A DNA stretch of 64,000 nucleotides, taken from the NCBI RefSeq assembly GCF_009766005.1, contig NZ_LMUK01000060.1, forward strand, positions 593,267 to 657,266. The letters run 5' to 3'. Shown one piece after another: positions 53,021 through 61,795 of this stretch (positions within the stretch are counted from its first letter, which is position 1; each line of letters begins with the position of its first letter). The translations under genes were made by a program, and so were the position numbers. The DNA is from Bradyrhizobium sp. S69. GTDB taxonomy: Bacteria > Pseudomonadota > Alphaproteobacteria > Rhizobiales > Xanthobacteraceae. The notes beneath the pieces were generated by a model. It was not told the origin of the DNA, did not search any database, and worked only from the letters and a program-made list of their open reading frames with translations.

Positions 53021-54004
53021 TCAGGCCTGTAACGATGCGGAGGAGTTGCGCCGTCCAAGCAATATCCCTTCGGCCTCGCTGGCGATCCGTTCAACGATCT
53101 CGGCCGCCGGAGGAATGTCGTGGATCAGCCCCACAGCCTCGCCGGCAAAGACGACCGCAATGTCGAAATTGCGGGCCTCTCTGGCCGCCGCATACTCGAC
53201 GGCAACCGCCGGCATATTTTGCAGGAGTTCGATCTCTCGGCCCATCCAGCGCCGCGCATGGTCATTGACCAGGGAGCGCCCGGTAAACGGCCCAGGCCAG
53301 ATGATGTTGCGTGACAGGTCGAAGATTACACCGCGCGTCGTCGAGCCGCTGCTCGCGTCGCAAATCAGCTTTTTGGCTTCTTCTGTCCCCTCGCATTCCT
53401 GGCTCGCATAAAAGCGCGTGCCGAGCAGCACGCCGGAAGCGCCCAGCATCAACATGGCGGCGAGCCCGCGTCCGTCGGCAATGCCGCCTGCCGCCACGAC
53501 CGGCACACGGCCGGCCGCGAGATCGACGATCGCCGGCACAATGTCGATCGTGGTGCGCGAGGCGCCGTGGCCGCCGGCCTCGGTGCCCTGCGCGATCAGG
53601 ATGTCGGCGCCCGCATCCAGCGCCTGCCGCGCCATGTCCTCGGTTTGAACCTGACAGATCAACCGCGCGCCGGCGGATTTGATATGCGGCGCGAACGGCT
53701 TGGGATCGCCGAACGACAGCATGACCGCGCGCGGCTTGGCGCCGAGCGCGATGTCCAGCAGTTCGGGCTTTTTGGCGAGACTCCAGGTGATGAAGCCGAT
53801 GCCGAACGGCACCGATGCGGCCGCGAGCTTCGCGGTCTCCCGTTCGAGCCATGCCTTGTCGCCGTAGCCGCCGCCCAAAATCCCGAAGCCTCCGGCGGCG
53901 CTGACCGCCGCGGCAAGACGTGCGCCGGCAATGGTATCCATCGGCGCCGACAGGATCGGATGTTTGACGCCAAGCAGCGCAGTCAATGAGGTCTCGATCG
54001 GCAT
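53021..54004 (-). CDS. Nitronate monooxygenase-family flavoprotein (second copy)
   Basis: 327 residues. MPIETSLTALLGVKHPILSA, ADILIAQGTEAGGHGASRTT, and VPVVAAGGIADGRGLAAMLM are the same motifs. Only moderately similar to its neighbour, so the pair is an old duplication or a two-enzyme unit. The two genes probably share a transcript (16-32 bp gap), with expression under the divergent LysR gene. Substrate unresolved. Confidence 0.87.
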   Translation of the reverse strand: MPIETSLTALLGVKHPILSAPMDTIAGARLAAAVSAAGGFGILGGGYGDKAWLERETAKLAAASVPFGIGFITWSLAKKPELLDIALGAKPRAVMLSFGDPKPFAPHIKSAGARLICQVQTEDMARQALDAGADILIAQGTEAGGHGASRTTIDIVPAIVDLAAGRVPVVAAGGIADGRGLAAMLMLGASGVLLGTRFYASQECEGTEEAKKLICDASSGSTTRGVIFDLSRNIIWPGPFTGRSLVNDHARRWMGREIELLQNMPAVAVEYAAAREARNFDIAVVFAGEAVGLIHDIPPAAEIVERIASEAEGILLGRRNSSASLQA

Positions 54005-54048
54005 ATCCTTGGGCTCCGGTCTGGACAGCGACCCTAGGCCGATTTACC

Positions 54049-54088
54049 ATTCTCGAAAAATGAATACTAGAGAACTCTGCCATCTCTA
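54049..54088. promoter_or_regulatory. Candidate LysR-binding dyads in the divergent promoter
   Basis: ATTC-N9-GAAT (54049-54065, T-N11-A type) and TAGAGA (54068-54073) with TCTCTA (54083-54088) lie between the NMO and LysR starts. LysR proteins bind such T-N11-A dyads upstream of divergent targets. Inferred from position and symmetry. Confidence 0.45.
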
Positions 54089-54106
54089 AAATGAAACGGA
54101 ACGGCT

Positions 54107-54997
54107 ATGGAGCTGACAGACCTCGTGACTTTTTCGGCGGTCGCGCGCACCGGCGGCATCACCCGCGCCGCCGACGAGCTTAACACCGTGCAGTCCAACG
54201 TCACCCAGCGGATCAAGGCGCTGGAGGCTGAAATCGGCACCGCTCTGTTCGAGCGGCACAGCCGCGGCATGACGCTGACCGGCGCCGGCCGCCGGCTGTT
54301 GCCTTACGCCGAGAGAATGGCCGCGTTGTCGCGCGAAGCGGTGCTGGCGGCGCGTGACGATGGCGAGCCGAAAGGGCCGCTGGCGATCGGCTCGATGGAA
54401 ACCACAGCGGCGGTTCGCCTGCCGTCACTGCTGGCGGACTTCCACCGGCGTTTTCCGGCGGTGCGACTAAGCCTGCGCACCGCCCCGACCGCGGATCTGG
54501 TGGCCGCCGTGCTCGATGGTTCGCTCGATGGCGCCTTCGTCGCCGGTCCGATCGATCACGCCGAACTCACATCCGTCATCGCGTTCAGGGAAGAACTGGT
54601 GCTGGTCACGGCGCGGCGCTGGAGCAGCCTCGCCGCGCTGCGCGCCGGCACGCCGCAATCCGGTCCGACCGCGCTGGTGTTCCGTACCGGCTGCACCTAC
54701 CGGCAACGGCTCGAACAATTGTTTTCGGAATTCGGCTGGCCGTCCGCGACCCGGTTCGAATTGGGCACACTGGACGGCATGATCGGCTGCGTCGCCGCCG
54801 ACATGGGGGTGACGCTGTTGCCCCGCGCCGTCGTGGCGCGCAGCGATTTAAGTGAAAGCATCACGCTGCACACGCTGAGCCCTGCGCAGTCGCGGGTGGA
54901 TACGCTCTTCATCCAGCGCCGCAGCGCGCATCTTTACAGTGCGCTGGAAGGTTTTGTGGGCTGCCTGAACAAGAACGATCAGGTCATTGCCGCCTGA
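54107..54997 (+). CDS. LysR-family transcriptional regulator
   Basis: 296 residues. The N-terminal HTH is standard: LVTFSAVARTGGITRAADEL, NTVQSNVTQRIKALEAEIGT, LFERHSRGMTLTGAGRRLL. The remaining domain is a periplasmic-binding-protein-like effector domain (PTADLVAAVLDGSLDGAFV). Divergent from the two NMO genes, so it probably regulates them and itself. The stop overlaps the 82-aa gene end by 14 bases, convergently. Confidence 0.9.
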   Translation: MELTDLVTFSAVARTGGITRAADELNTVQSNVTQRIKALEAEIGTALFERHSRGMTLTGAGRRLLPYAERMAALSREAVLAARDDGEPKGPLAIGSMETTAAVRLPSLLADFHRRFPAVRLSLRTAPTADLVAAVLDGSLDGAFVAGPIDHAELTSVIAFREELVLVTARRWSSLAALRAGTPQSGPTALVFRTGCTYRQRLEQLFSEFGWPSATRFELGTLDGMIGCVAADMGVTLLPRAVVARSDLSESITLHTLSPAQSRVDTLFIQRRSAHLYSALEGFVGCLNKNDQVIAA

Positions 54998-55205
54998 CAC
55001 TCCACCGCCGCAGCGCGACCACAGACCAGATCGCCTCGACCAGCCCGAACGGCCAGGCGCCTTGCAGGAATCCATAGACCGAGCCCAGCGCGCAGGCGAC
55101 CGCAAAGCCGAGCACGAACCAGCGGCTGCGATCCTCCAGCGCGTAGCACACCAGCATCGCGGTGACCGCGAACAGTCCGAATAAGGTCAGCCGATCCATC
55201 GTCAT
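54984..55205 (-). CDS. Small conserved membrane protein
   Basis: 73 residues from MTMDRLTLFGLFAVTAMLVC (ATG 55205; MDRL at 55199 is an alternative). Two membrane segments (4-21, 32-60) and a basic end RRWSVRRQ. I recall similar small membrane proteins from bradyrhizobia. Its 3' end overlaps the LysR gene. Confidence 0.65.
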   Translation of the reverse strand: MTMDRLTLFGLFAVTAMLVCYALEDRSRWFVLGFAVACALGSVYGFLQGAWPFGLVEAIWSVVALRRWSVRRQ

Positions 55206-55261
55206 CCATCCGCTTTTTCTTGCACTTTGCACGCATTGCCGGCCGCGTGCTATGCGGAGCG

Positions 55262-55753
55262 ATGCCTGCCCTCATCTTACCGCTGATCGACGCCGTGCCG
55301 CACTGGCCTGAACGCGGGGCGCTGGTCGGGCTCGATCTCGGCACCAAGACCATCGGGGTTGCGGTGTCCGATCCCGACCGCAAACTCGCGACCGGCGTCG
55401 AGACCATCCAGCGCAAGGCTTTTAAAGCCGACGCGGCCCGTCTGCTGGCCATCGCGACCGAACGCAACGTGGTCGGCTTTGTACTGGGCCTGCCCATCAA
55501 CATGGATGCCAGCGAAGGCCCGCGCGCGCAATCGACCCGCGCCTTTGCCCGCAATTTCTCGCAACTCACAGCACTCGCGATCGCACTATGGGACGAGCGG
55601 CTCTCCACCGTCGCCGTGGAGCGCGAGCTGATCGGCATGGACATGAGCCGCGCCCGCCGCAAGGAGGTGATCGACGAACACGCTGCGATCTTCATCCTGC
55701 AAGGCGCGCTCGACCGGCTGGCGACCCTGCGCAATGCCGGCGGCGACCGCTGA
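55262..55753 (+). CDS. ruvX: Putative pre-16S rRNA nuclease (YqgF/RuvX family)
   Basis: 163 residues. GALVGLDLGTKTIGVAVSDP, VGFVLGLPINMDASEGPRAQ and WDERLSTVAVERELIGMDMS are the YqgF motifs of the RNase H-like fold. It takes part in 16S rRNA 5' end maturation. ATG 55262 gives MPALILPLID; a longer start at 55220 looks unlikely. It lies near pyrB as in other rhizobia. Confidence 0.92.
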   Translation: MPALILPLIDAVPHWPERGALVGLDLGTKTIGVAVSDPDRKLATGVETIQRKAFKADAARLLAIATERNVVGFVLGLPINMDASEGPRAQSTRAFARNFSQLTALAIALWDERLSTVAVERELIGMDMSRARRKEVIDEHAAIFILQGALDRLATLRNAGGDR

Positions 55754-55798
55754 GAAGAATTGCGATACCGGTTGCCATCGCCTCGCGGCGGCTTCGCC

Positions 55799-56563
55799 TT
55801 AAACGTAGGATCCTATCGGAAGAAATACAAAAGTATTAATGGCTGAATGAATCATGATTGTCAGCCAAGTCGAAGCGGTACGCCAGCGAAAATAGGCGAG
55901 CACAACACCCTCTCCGAATATCTTCAATTGCAAGAACCAATCATACTGGGTGTGATTCATCGCCCACGCTGCGGATGTCAGCACAATGGCTCCGGTCGCC
56001 CCTGGAAATGACTGTGACCAACCGCGAAACATGAAGCCGCGAACCAAAAACTCTTCAGCGACCGGCGCTGCAATGCAGCTACCTATCAACATGATCATCA
56101 AGCCACTTGGCCCAAGAACGGCAAGATGCGAATGGGTCACGCCCGATTTGGCACCGACAAGATATCCGAGAAGGCTTTCGCCCACCATGACGATGGACAT
56201 GACGCCGAACGCGACTGCCGTTTCGCGCGGCGTTGGCCAATTTAACGCCAAATATTCCACGAACCCTCTGCCGGCCATTCGGATAGCAACCCACAGGACG
56301 GCGATCGTCGGCAGCACAGCTACAATAGAGCCGGCGCCTTGCCAGGTTCCGTGGAGCCTAAGCCAAGCCGCCCGCAGTTCTGCCGGAGAATAAGCCTCGA
56401 AACTGCCATACGCTTTGAATGCGAAAATCGCGGCGTACCAGCCCGTCTCGGTGAGTACGCCATAGGCAATCAACGCGACAAGAGTGGTTTCGAAAAAGTC
56501 CCAGGTACGGAGTGGTGACGACGAGACCGGGACTCGAGGACCTGCCTTTTTGACGTTCGACAT
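55799..56563 (-). CDS. CPBP-family intramembrane protease-like protein (copy 1)
   Basis: 254 residues with about seven hydrophobic segments. APVAEEFLVRGFMFRGWSQS carries the EExxxR motif of CPBP (Abi/CAAX) proteins; HTQYDWFLQLKIFGEGVVLA and WLTIMIHSAINTFVF carry the other His/Asn positions. Visibly lower in GC than the adjoining copy 2, with which it shares the C-terminal half. Probably a membrane protease or processing factor. Confidence 0.85.
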   Translation of the reverse strand: MSNVKKAGPRVPVSSSPLRTWDFFETTLVALIAYGVLTETGWYAAIFAFKAYGSFEAYSPAELRAAWLRLHGTWQGAGSIVAVLPTIAVLWVAIRMAGRGFVEYLALNWPTPRETAVAFGVMSIVMVGESLLGYLVGAKSGVTHSHLAVLGPSGLMIMLIGSCIAAPVAEEFLVRGFMFRGWSQSFPGATGAIVLTSAAWAMNHTQYDWFLQLKIFGEGVVLAYFRWRTASTWLTIMIHSAINTFVFLPIGSYV

Positions 56564-56624
56564 ACCGACTTTCGTGACAACTTGCAGAAGAAAATCCCAA
56601 TACTTCTACCTGCCACACGAAGGC

Positions 56625-57398
56625 CTATCCCACCAGCCACATCGTCTGCACGCAGGCGGCCAGATTGTTGAGGCCGTGCAGCAGCACCGTCAGCCAGATC
56701 GATTGGCTGCGATAGCGGACATAGCCGAGCACGAGGCCGATCGAAAATACCTCGCCGAGAAAGAACCAGTCATATTGCAGATGCAGCGAGGTCCACACCA
56801 GCGACGACAGCAGGATCGCGCCGGGGACGCGCAGAAAGCTTTCCGACCAGCCGCGATAGAGAAAGCCGCGCGCGAAAAATTCTTCGGTGACCGGCGCTGC
56901 GACGGCGAATGCGAGCACCAATAGCCACAGAGCGCCATCGGCCCGCGCCGATTGCAGCACGTCGCCCATGAATCCCGGCGTGACTTCGCGCCCGGTCGCG
57001 CGCGACACCATATCCCAGCCCATCACCACGACGACCATGGCGACGATACCGATCAGAACGTTTTGCCAACTGGTCCAGCGCAGCGCGAGATAATCCGCAA
57101 ACGGCGTCCGTGACAGCCGCACCGGCACCCACACCGCGGCAACCACGGCGGGCAGACCCGTGATCACCGACAGCGAGATCGTCAGGCCGCCGCCGAGCAC
57201 ATGCACCGCCGCCGCCATGTCGAGCGGCCCCTCCTGCCGCAGCAGAAACCAGCCCACCACCGCGAGCTGGCCGACAAACATCGCGGCAAAGATGAAAAGG
57301 CCCCACAGCGCGGTGCCCCAGAACTTCCAGATCCGCGGCGGGCGCTGGACAGGCGTGACGGTGACGGGTGGAAGACTTTCGGGATCGAGGGAATCCAT
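56625..57398 (-). CDS. CPBP-family intramembrane protease-like protein (copy 2)
   Basis: 257 residues. TEEFFARGFLYRGWSESFLR (EExxxR) and HLQYDWFFLGEVFSIGLVLG match the family. MDSLDPES at 57398 is chosen as start, with the tandem repeat just upstream. Same family and orientation as copy 1, 61 bp apart, suggesting duplication or acquisition beside an existing copy. Function not established. Confidence 0.87.
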   Translation of the reverse strand: MDSLDPESLPPVTVTPVQRPPRIWKFWGTALWGLFIFAAMFVGQLAVVGWFLLRQEGPLDMAAAVHVLGGGLTISLSVITGLPAVVAAVWVPVRLSRTPFADYLALRWTSWQNVLIGIVAMVVVVMGWDMVSRATGREVTPGFMGDVLQSARADGALWLLVLAFAVAAPVTEEFFARGFLYRGWSESFLRVPGAILLSSLVWTSLHLQYDWFFLGEVFSIGLVLGYVRYRSQSIWLTVLLHGLNNLAACVQTMWLVG

Positions 57399-57404
57399 CA
57401 ACTG

Positions 57405-57440
57405 GCTTTCAAGGCAAGGCTTCAAGGCAAGGCTTCAAGG
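57405..57440. repeat. 13-bp tandem repeat at aidB 3' end
   Basis: CCTTGAAGCCTTG repeats twice plus a partial copy (minus strand), straddling the aidB stop and the leader of CPBP copy 2. Very short repeat, possibly a variable spacer. Confidence 0.6.
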
Positions 57441-59078
57441 TAGGGCCCGCACCAGCAGGCTTTGGATATCGTCATGGGCGAGATCGACTGCGCCGTACAT
57501 GCCGGCGTGGGGTGCAGCCAACCGCGTCCGCGCGAACAGTTCGGCGTGATGCGGCGACACGGCATTCAAGGCCGCCGCAGCCGCCAGCAGCGCCAGTCGC
57601 TCGACCGCGAGCCGCGCCACGCGCTCGCCATCGGGCCGGCGGAATGTCTTGCCGATGAACGAAACCGTATCAGCGGCGCCGGACAATCCCTTGGTCTCCT
57701 GAGTCAACGCCTGCAACACCGCCATCGCCGCGTCGGCCTCGCGCGACAAGGCCCTGAGCACGTCGAGACACATCACATTGCCGGAGCCTTCCCAGATCGC
57801 ATTGACGGGCGCCTCACGATAGTGACGCGCCAGAATGCCCTCCTCGACATAGCCGTTGCCGCCGAGGCACTCCATCGCCTCATACAGAAATCCCGGCGCG
57901 TTCTTGCACACCCAATATTTGATCGCGGGTGTCAAAAGCCGCATATACGCCGCCTCGCCGGCATCGTCGGGCGCGCGGTCGAACGCGCGACAGAGCCGCA
58001 TCACCAGCGCGATCGACGCCTCGACATGCAGCGCCATGTCGGACAGCACCGCCTGCATCAGCGGCTGATCGGCGAGATGTTTTTGAAATACGCTGCGGTG
58101 ACGGGCGTGATGCAGCGCATGCGCCAGTCCCGAGCGCATCAACCCGGCCGAGGCAATCGCGCAATCCTGCCGGGTCAGTTGCACCATCTGGATGATGGTG
58201 CGGATGCCTTTGCCCTCCTCGCCGACCGGTGATGCGTAGGCGTTCTCGAATTCGACCTCGGAGGACGCGTTGGAGCGGTTGCCGAGTTTGTCCTTGAGCC
58301 GCTGGAAATGGACCGCGTTGACCGAGCCGTCCGGCTTGAAGCGCGGCATGAAAAAACAGCTGAGGCCCGCATCGGCCTGCGCCAGCACCAGGAACGCGTC
58401 ACACATCGGCGCCGACATGAACCATTTATGGCCGGTAATACGGTAAGCCCCGCCGTCGCGCTCCGCGCGCGTCATGTTGGCGCGCACATCGGTGCCGCCC
58501 TGCTTCTCGGTCATTCCCATGCCGAGCGTCATGCCGCGCTTGGTCCACCACGGCGCGAAACTGGGGTCATAGGCATCGGTTGCGATCACTGGCATCAGCT
58601 TCGCCAACAGATCGGGTTGCGACCCCATCGCCGCGACCGACGCCCGTGTCATCGTGATGGGACAGAGATGCCCGGTCTCGACTTGGGCTGCCATATAAAA
58701 TTTTGCCGCGCGCACCACTTCGGAAGCCCCGCCGGCGGGTTTTCCTTGCGCGGTCCAGGTCGAATTGTGAATTCCCGCATGGGCGCTGCGCGCCATCAAC
58801 TCGTGATAGGCCGGATGGAACTCGATCTGATCGCGCCGGTTGCCACGCGCATCGAAGGTCCGCAGTTTTGGCGTGTTCTCATTGGCCAGACGGCCGCGCT
58901 CGGCCATCGCGGCGGAGCCCCAATGCCTGCCGAATTCGGCTAGTTCCTGCGCGGCCGAGGCTCCGCCGTTGGCCGCGACAGCCGCCTGGAGCGGCCGGTC
59001 CAGTGTGAACAGATCGACGCCTTCGAACGGCGGCGACTGGTTGAAGACCTCAGGGGTCGCGAATGAAGGCTGGGTCAT
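57435..59078 (-). CDS. aidB: Acyl-CoA dehydrogenase of the AidB type
   Basis: 547 residues. Domains: N-terminal (GVDLFTLDRPLQAAVAANGG), middle GMTEKQGGTDVRANMTRAER, KWFMSAPMCDAFLVLAQ, and the dehydrogenase core YEAMECLGGNGYVEEGILAR, REAPVNAIWEGSGNVMCLDV. AidB is a flavoprotein of the adaptive response to alkylation damage with DNA-binding capacity in E. coli; the rhizobial role is not known. It lies alone between the CPBP genes and the pyr operon. Confidence 0.9.
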   Translation of the reverse strand: MTQPSFATPEVFNQSPPFEGVDLFTLDRPLQAAVAANGGASAAQELAEFGRHWGSAAMAERGRLANENTPKLRTFDARGNRRDQIEFHPAYHELMARSAHAGIHNSTWTAQGKPAGGASEVVRAAKFYMAAQVETGHLCPITMTRASVAAMGSQPDLLAKLMPVIATDAYDPSFAPWWTKRGMTLGMGMTEKQGGTDVRANMTRAERDGGAYRITGHKWFMSAPMCDAFLVLAQADAGLSCFFMPRFKPDGSVNAVHFQRLKDKLGNRSNASSEVEFENAYASPVGEEGKGIRTIIQMVQLTRQDCAIASAGLMRSGLAHALHHARHRSVFQKHLADQPLMQAVLSDMALHVEASIALVMRLCRAFDRAPDDAGEAAYMRLLTPAIKYWVCKNAPGFLYEAMECLGGNGYVEEGILARHYREAPVNAIWEGSGNVMCLDVLRALSREADAAMAVLQALTQETKGLSGAADTVSFIGKTFRRPDGERVARLAVERLALLAAAAALNAVSPHHAELFARTRLAAPHAGMYGAVDLAHDDIQSLLVRALP

Positions 59079-59401
59079 GGGCCGTCCCTCACGGGATTGT
59101 CAGGAATCAATGGCGGCGCGGTTGAGTAGCGAAATCATAGGCCTCCCCGCCCGCGCCCGGCAGCGAAAAATGCCAGCACGCCTTCGGATAGTTCACAAAG
59201 CCTTGCTCACAAGCCTTGTTCACAAGCTTTGCCGGGTCATCGCGACCGCCAACGGATCGCGCCGGCGTGATCGATGCTGCCGAGCTATGGCGACTTTGCG
59301 GCGCCCAGATTTACCGTGTCGGCGACATCTCAGGGGATAACTCCCCTGGTCCCGTTTGGGCCTTGCCCCGCCCCGCATCCGTCCCTATAGCTCTCGTTTT
59401 A
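59079..59401. other. Leader/promoter region of pyrB
   Basis: The region holds CAGGGG (59331-59336) and CCCCTG (59343-59348), a small hairpin about 55 bases before the pyrB ATG, and direct repeats CACAAGCCTTG (59208-59218 area). A leader structure could act in pyrimidine control but there is no U-run attenuator. No other gene is seen. Confidence 0.4.
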
Positions 59402-60355
59402 ATGACCCCTGCATCGAAATCGACCTTCGTCCTCGGTCACCGGCATCTGCTGGGAATCGAGGGCCTTTCCGCTGCCGACATCACCGGCCTGCTCGACCTT
59501 TCCGAGGAATATGTCGAGCTCAACCGGCAGGTCGACAAGAAGCGCACCAGTCTGCGCGGCCGCACCCAGGTCAACCTGTTTTTCGAGGCCTCGACCCGCA
59601 CCCAATCCTCGTTCGAACTGGCCGGCAAGCGGCTCGGCGCCGACGTCATGAACATGTCGGTGTCGCAGTCCTCGATCCGCAAGGGCGAGACCTTGATGGA
59701 TACGGCCGTGACACTGAACGCCATGCACCCGGACATCCTGGTGGTGCGGCACCATGCCTCCGGCGCGGTGGAACTGCTGGCGCGCAAGGTTGACGGCTCC
59801 GTGATCAATGCCGGCGACGGCGCGCACGAACATCCGACCCAGGCGCTGCTCGATGCGCTCACCATCCGCCGCAACAAGGGCCGGCTCGAGGGCCTGGTGA
59901 TCGCTATCTGCGGCGATGTGATGCATTCGCGGGTGGCGCGCTCCAACATCCTCCTGCTCAACACCATGGGCGCCCGGGTTCGTGTGGTCGCGCCCTCCAC
60001 GCTCTTGCCACGTGGCATCGAGCGGATGGGCGTCGAAGTCGCCCGCGACATGCGCGAGGGGTTGAACGGCGCCGACATCGTGATGATGCTGCGGTTGCAG
60101 CGCGAGCGCATGAACGGCTCGTTCGTGCCGTCGAGCCAGGAATATTTTCACTATTTCGGCCTCGACCAGAAGAAGCTCGCTTACGCCAAGCCGGATGCGC
60201 TGGTGATGCATCCGGGGCCGATGAACCGCGGCGTCGAGATCGACTCGATCGTAGCCGACGGCGCCCAATCGCTGATCCGCGAACAGGTGGAAATGGGAGT
60301 GGCGGTGCGGATGGCGGTGCTCGAAGCACTGGCCCGCAACCTGCCGAACGCGTGA
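59402..60355 (+). CDS. pyrB: Aspartate carbamoyltransferase catalytic subunit
   Basis: 317 residues. FFEASTRTQSSFELAGKRLG (carbamoyl-phosphate site), HASGAVELLARKVDGSVINA, GDGAHEHPTQALLDALTIRR and HPGPMNRGVEIDS are the standard motifs. It makes carbamoyl-aspartate in the pyrimidine pathway. Start MTPASKSTFVLGHRHLLGIE; the longer frame from 59216 has poor support. Followed at 4 bp by the PyrC homologue, so the two are coupled. Confidence 0.95.
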   Translation: MTPASKSTFVLGHRHLLGIEGLSAADITGLLDLSEEYVELNRQVDKKRTSLRGRTQVNLFFEASTRTQSSFELAGKRLGADVMNMSVSQSSIRKGETLMDTAVTLNAMHPDILVVRHHASGAVELLARKVDGSVINAGDGAHEHPTQALLDALTIRRNKGRLEGLVIAICGDVMHSRVARSNILLLNTMGARVRVVAPSTLLPRGIERMGVEVARDMREGLNGADIVMMLRLQRERMNGSFVPSSQEYFHYFGLDQKKLAYAKPDALVMHPGPMNRGVEIDSIVADGAQSLIREQVEMGVAVRMAVLEALARNLPNA

Positions 60356-60359
60356 CATC

Positions 60360-61661
60360 ATGCTGACCGATCGCCGCCCGATCCTGCTCGCCAACGCTCG
60401 AATCGTCGATCCCTCGCGCGATTTCGACGGCCCCGGCGACGTCCTGATCGCCGATGGCGTGATCCGCGATTCAAGGCGCGGCATCGGCGCCGCCGGCGTC
60501 CCCGAAGGCACCGACATCATCAATTGTGCCGGTAAGATCGTCGCCCCCGGCCTGGTCGATATGCGCGCCTTTGTCGGCGAGCCCGGCGCCAGCCACCGCG
60601 AAACCTTTGCTTCCGCGAGCCAGGCCGCGGCGACCGGCGGCATCACCACCATCATCTGCCAGCCCGATACCTCACCGGTGATCGACAATTCGGCGACGGT
60701 GGACTTCGTGCTGCGCCGCGCCCGCGACACTGCGATCGTCAATATCCACCCGATGGCAGCCCTGACAAAAGGCATGCGCGGCGAGGAGATGACCGAGATC
60801 GGCCTGTTGAAGGCCGCCGGCGCCGTGGCCTTCACCGACGGCGACAAGAGCATCACCAATGCCATGGTGATGCGGCGAGCGCTGACCTACGCGCGCGATT
60901 TCGACGCGCTGATCGTGCATCACACCGAAGATCCCGATCTGGTCGGGGAAGGCGTCATGAACGAGGGCGAATTCGCCGCCCGGCTCGGACTGACGGGCAT
61001 TCCCAACGCGGCCGAAGCCGTGATGCTGGAGCGCGACATGCGCCTGGTCGCGCTGACCGGCGGACGTTACCACGCGGCGTCGCTGAGCTCGATGGAATCG
61101 CTGGAAATCCTCAAGCGCGCCCGCGACGCCGGGCTCGACGTCAGCGCCTCGGTCTCGATCAACCATGTGACGCTGAACGAGAACGACATCGGCCCCTACC
61201 GGACATTCTTGAAACTGTCGCCGCCGCTGCGTACCGAGGACGATCGCCGGGCGCTGGTCAGCGCGGTCGCCTCCGGCCTGATCGACGTGCTGATGTCCGA
61301 TCACAATCCGCAGGACGTCGAAGTCAAGCGCCTGCCCTTTGCCGAAGCAGCCGCTGGCGCGATCGGCCTCGAAACCATGCTGCCGGCGGCGCTACGGCTG
61401 ATCCACAACGGCGAGATGGATTTCAAGACGCTGATACGGGCGATGTCGACGCGCCCGGCCGAGTTGTTGGGACTGCCGGGTGGATCGCTGCGCGCGGGCT
61501 CGCCCGCCGACATCATCGTGATCGATGCGGACATACCCTGGGTGCTCGATCCCGCCGATCTCAAATCGCAATGCAAGAACACGCCGTTCGACGAAGCGCG
61601 GTTTTCCGGCCGCGTCGTGCGAACCATCGTCGGCGGACGGACGGTCTACGAGCATGTCTAG
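60360..61661 (+). CDS. Dihydroorotase homologue lacking the metal-binding HxH (PyrC-like, non-catalytic)
   Basis: 433 residues of the dihydroorotase/amidohydrolase fold. Where active enzymes have DxHxH, this protein reads VDMRAFVGEPG (66-76), so both histidines at 69 and 71 are replaced. Other parts remain: VHHTEDPDLVGEGVMNEGEF, RYHAASLSSMESLEILKRAR, SDHNPQDVEVKRLPFAEA. Such pseudo-dihydroorotases coupled to pyrB form a structural complex with aspartate transcarbamoylase in Pseudomonas and relatives (established). Active PyrC must then be elsewhere. Tightly coupled to pyrB (4 bp). Confidence 0.88.
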   Translation: MLTDRRPILLANARIVDPSRDFDGPGDVLIADGVIRDSRRGIGAAGVPEGTDIINCAGKIVAPGLVDMRAFVGEPGASHRETFASASQAAATGGITTIICQPDTSPVIDNSATVDFVLRRARDTAIVNIHPMAALTKGMRGEEMTEIGLLKAAGAVAFTDGDKSITNAMVMRRALTYARDFDALIVHHTEDPDLVGEGVMNEGEFAARLGLTGIPNAAEAVMLERDMRLVALTGGRYHAASLSSMESLEILKRARDAGLDVSASVSINHVTLNENDIGPYRTFLKLSPPLRTEDDRRALVSAVASGLIDVLMSDHNPQDVEVKRLPFAEAAAGAIGLETMLPAALRLIHNGEMDFKTLIRAMSTRPAELLGLPGGSLRAGSPADIIVIDADIPWVLDPADLKSQCKNTPFDEARFSGRVVRTIVGGRTVYEHV

Positions 61662-61766
61662 AGCGTTTTCGAGCGAAGTGGTTACCGGTTCGCGTCAAGA
61701 AAACGCGTCAAAACAAAAGACCAGAGCCCCGTTCCGATTCCGTCGGAACGGAAAAGGCTCTAGAGC
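61656..61766. repeat. TCTAGAGC-bounded dispersed palindrome (family C)
   Basis: TCTAGAGC (61657-61664) and GCTCTAGA (61757-61764) are terminal inverted arms. Inside, GTTCCGATTCCGTCGGAAC forms a hairpin. The pyrC-like stop codon lies within the first arm. This is a pattern known to me as a common bradyrhizobial intergenic repeat. It separates the pyr genes from plsY. Confidence 0.75.
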
Positions 61767-61795
61767 TTGCGAAGCGGGCGCAAGGAGCAATTTCG

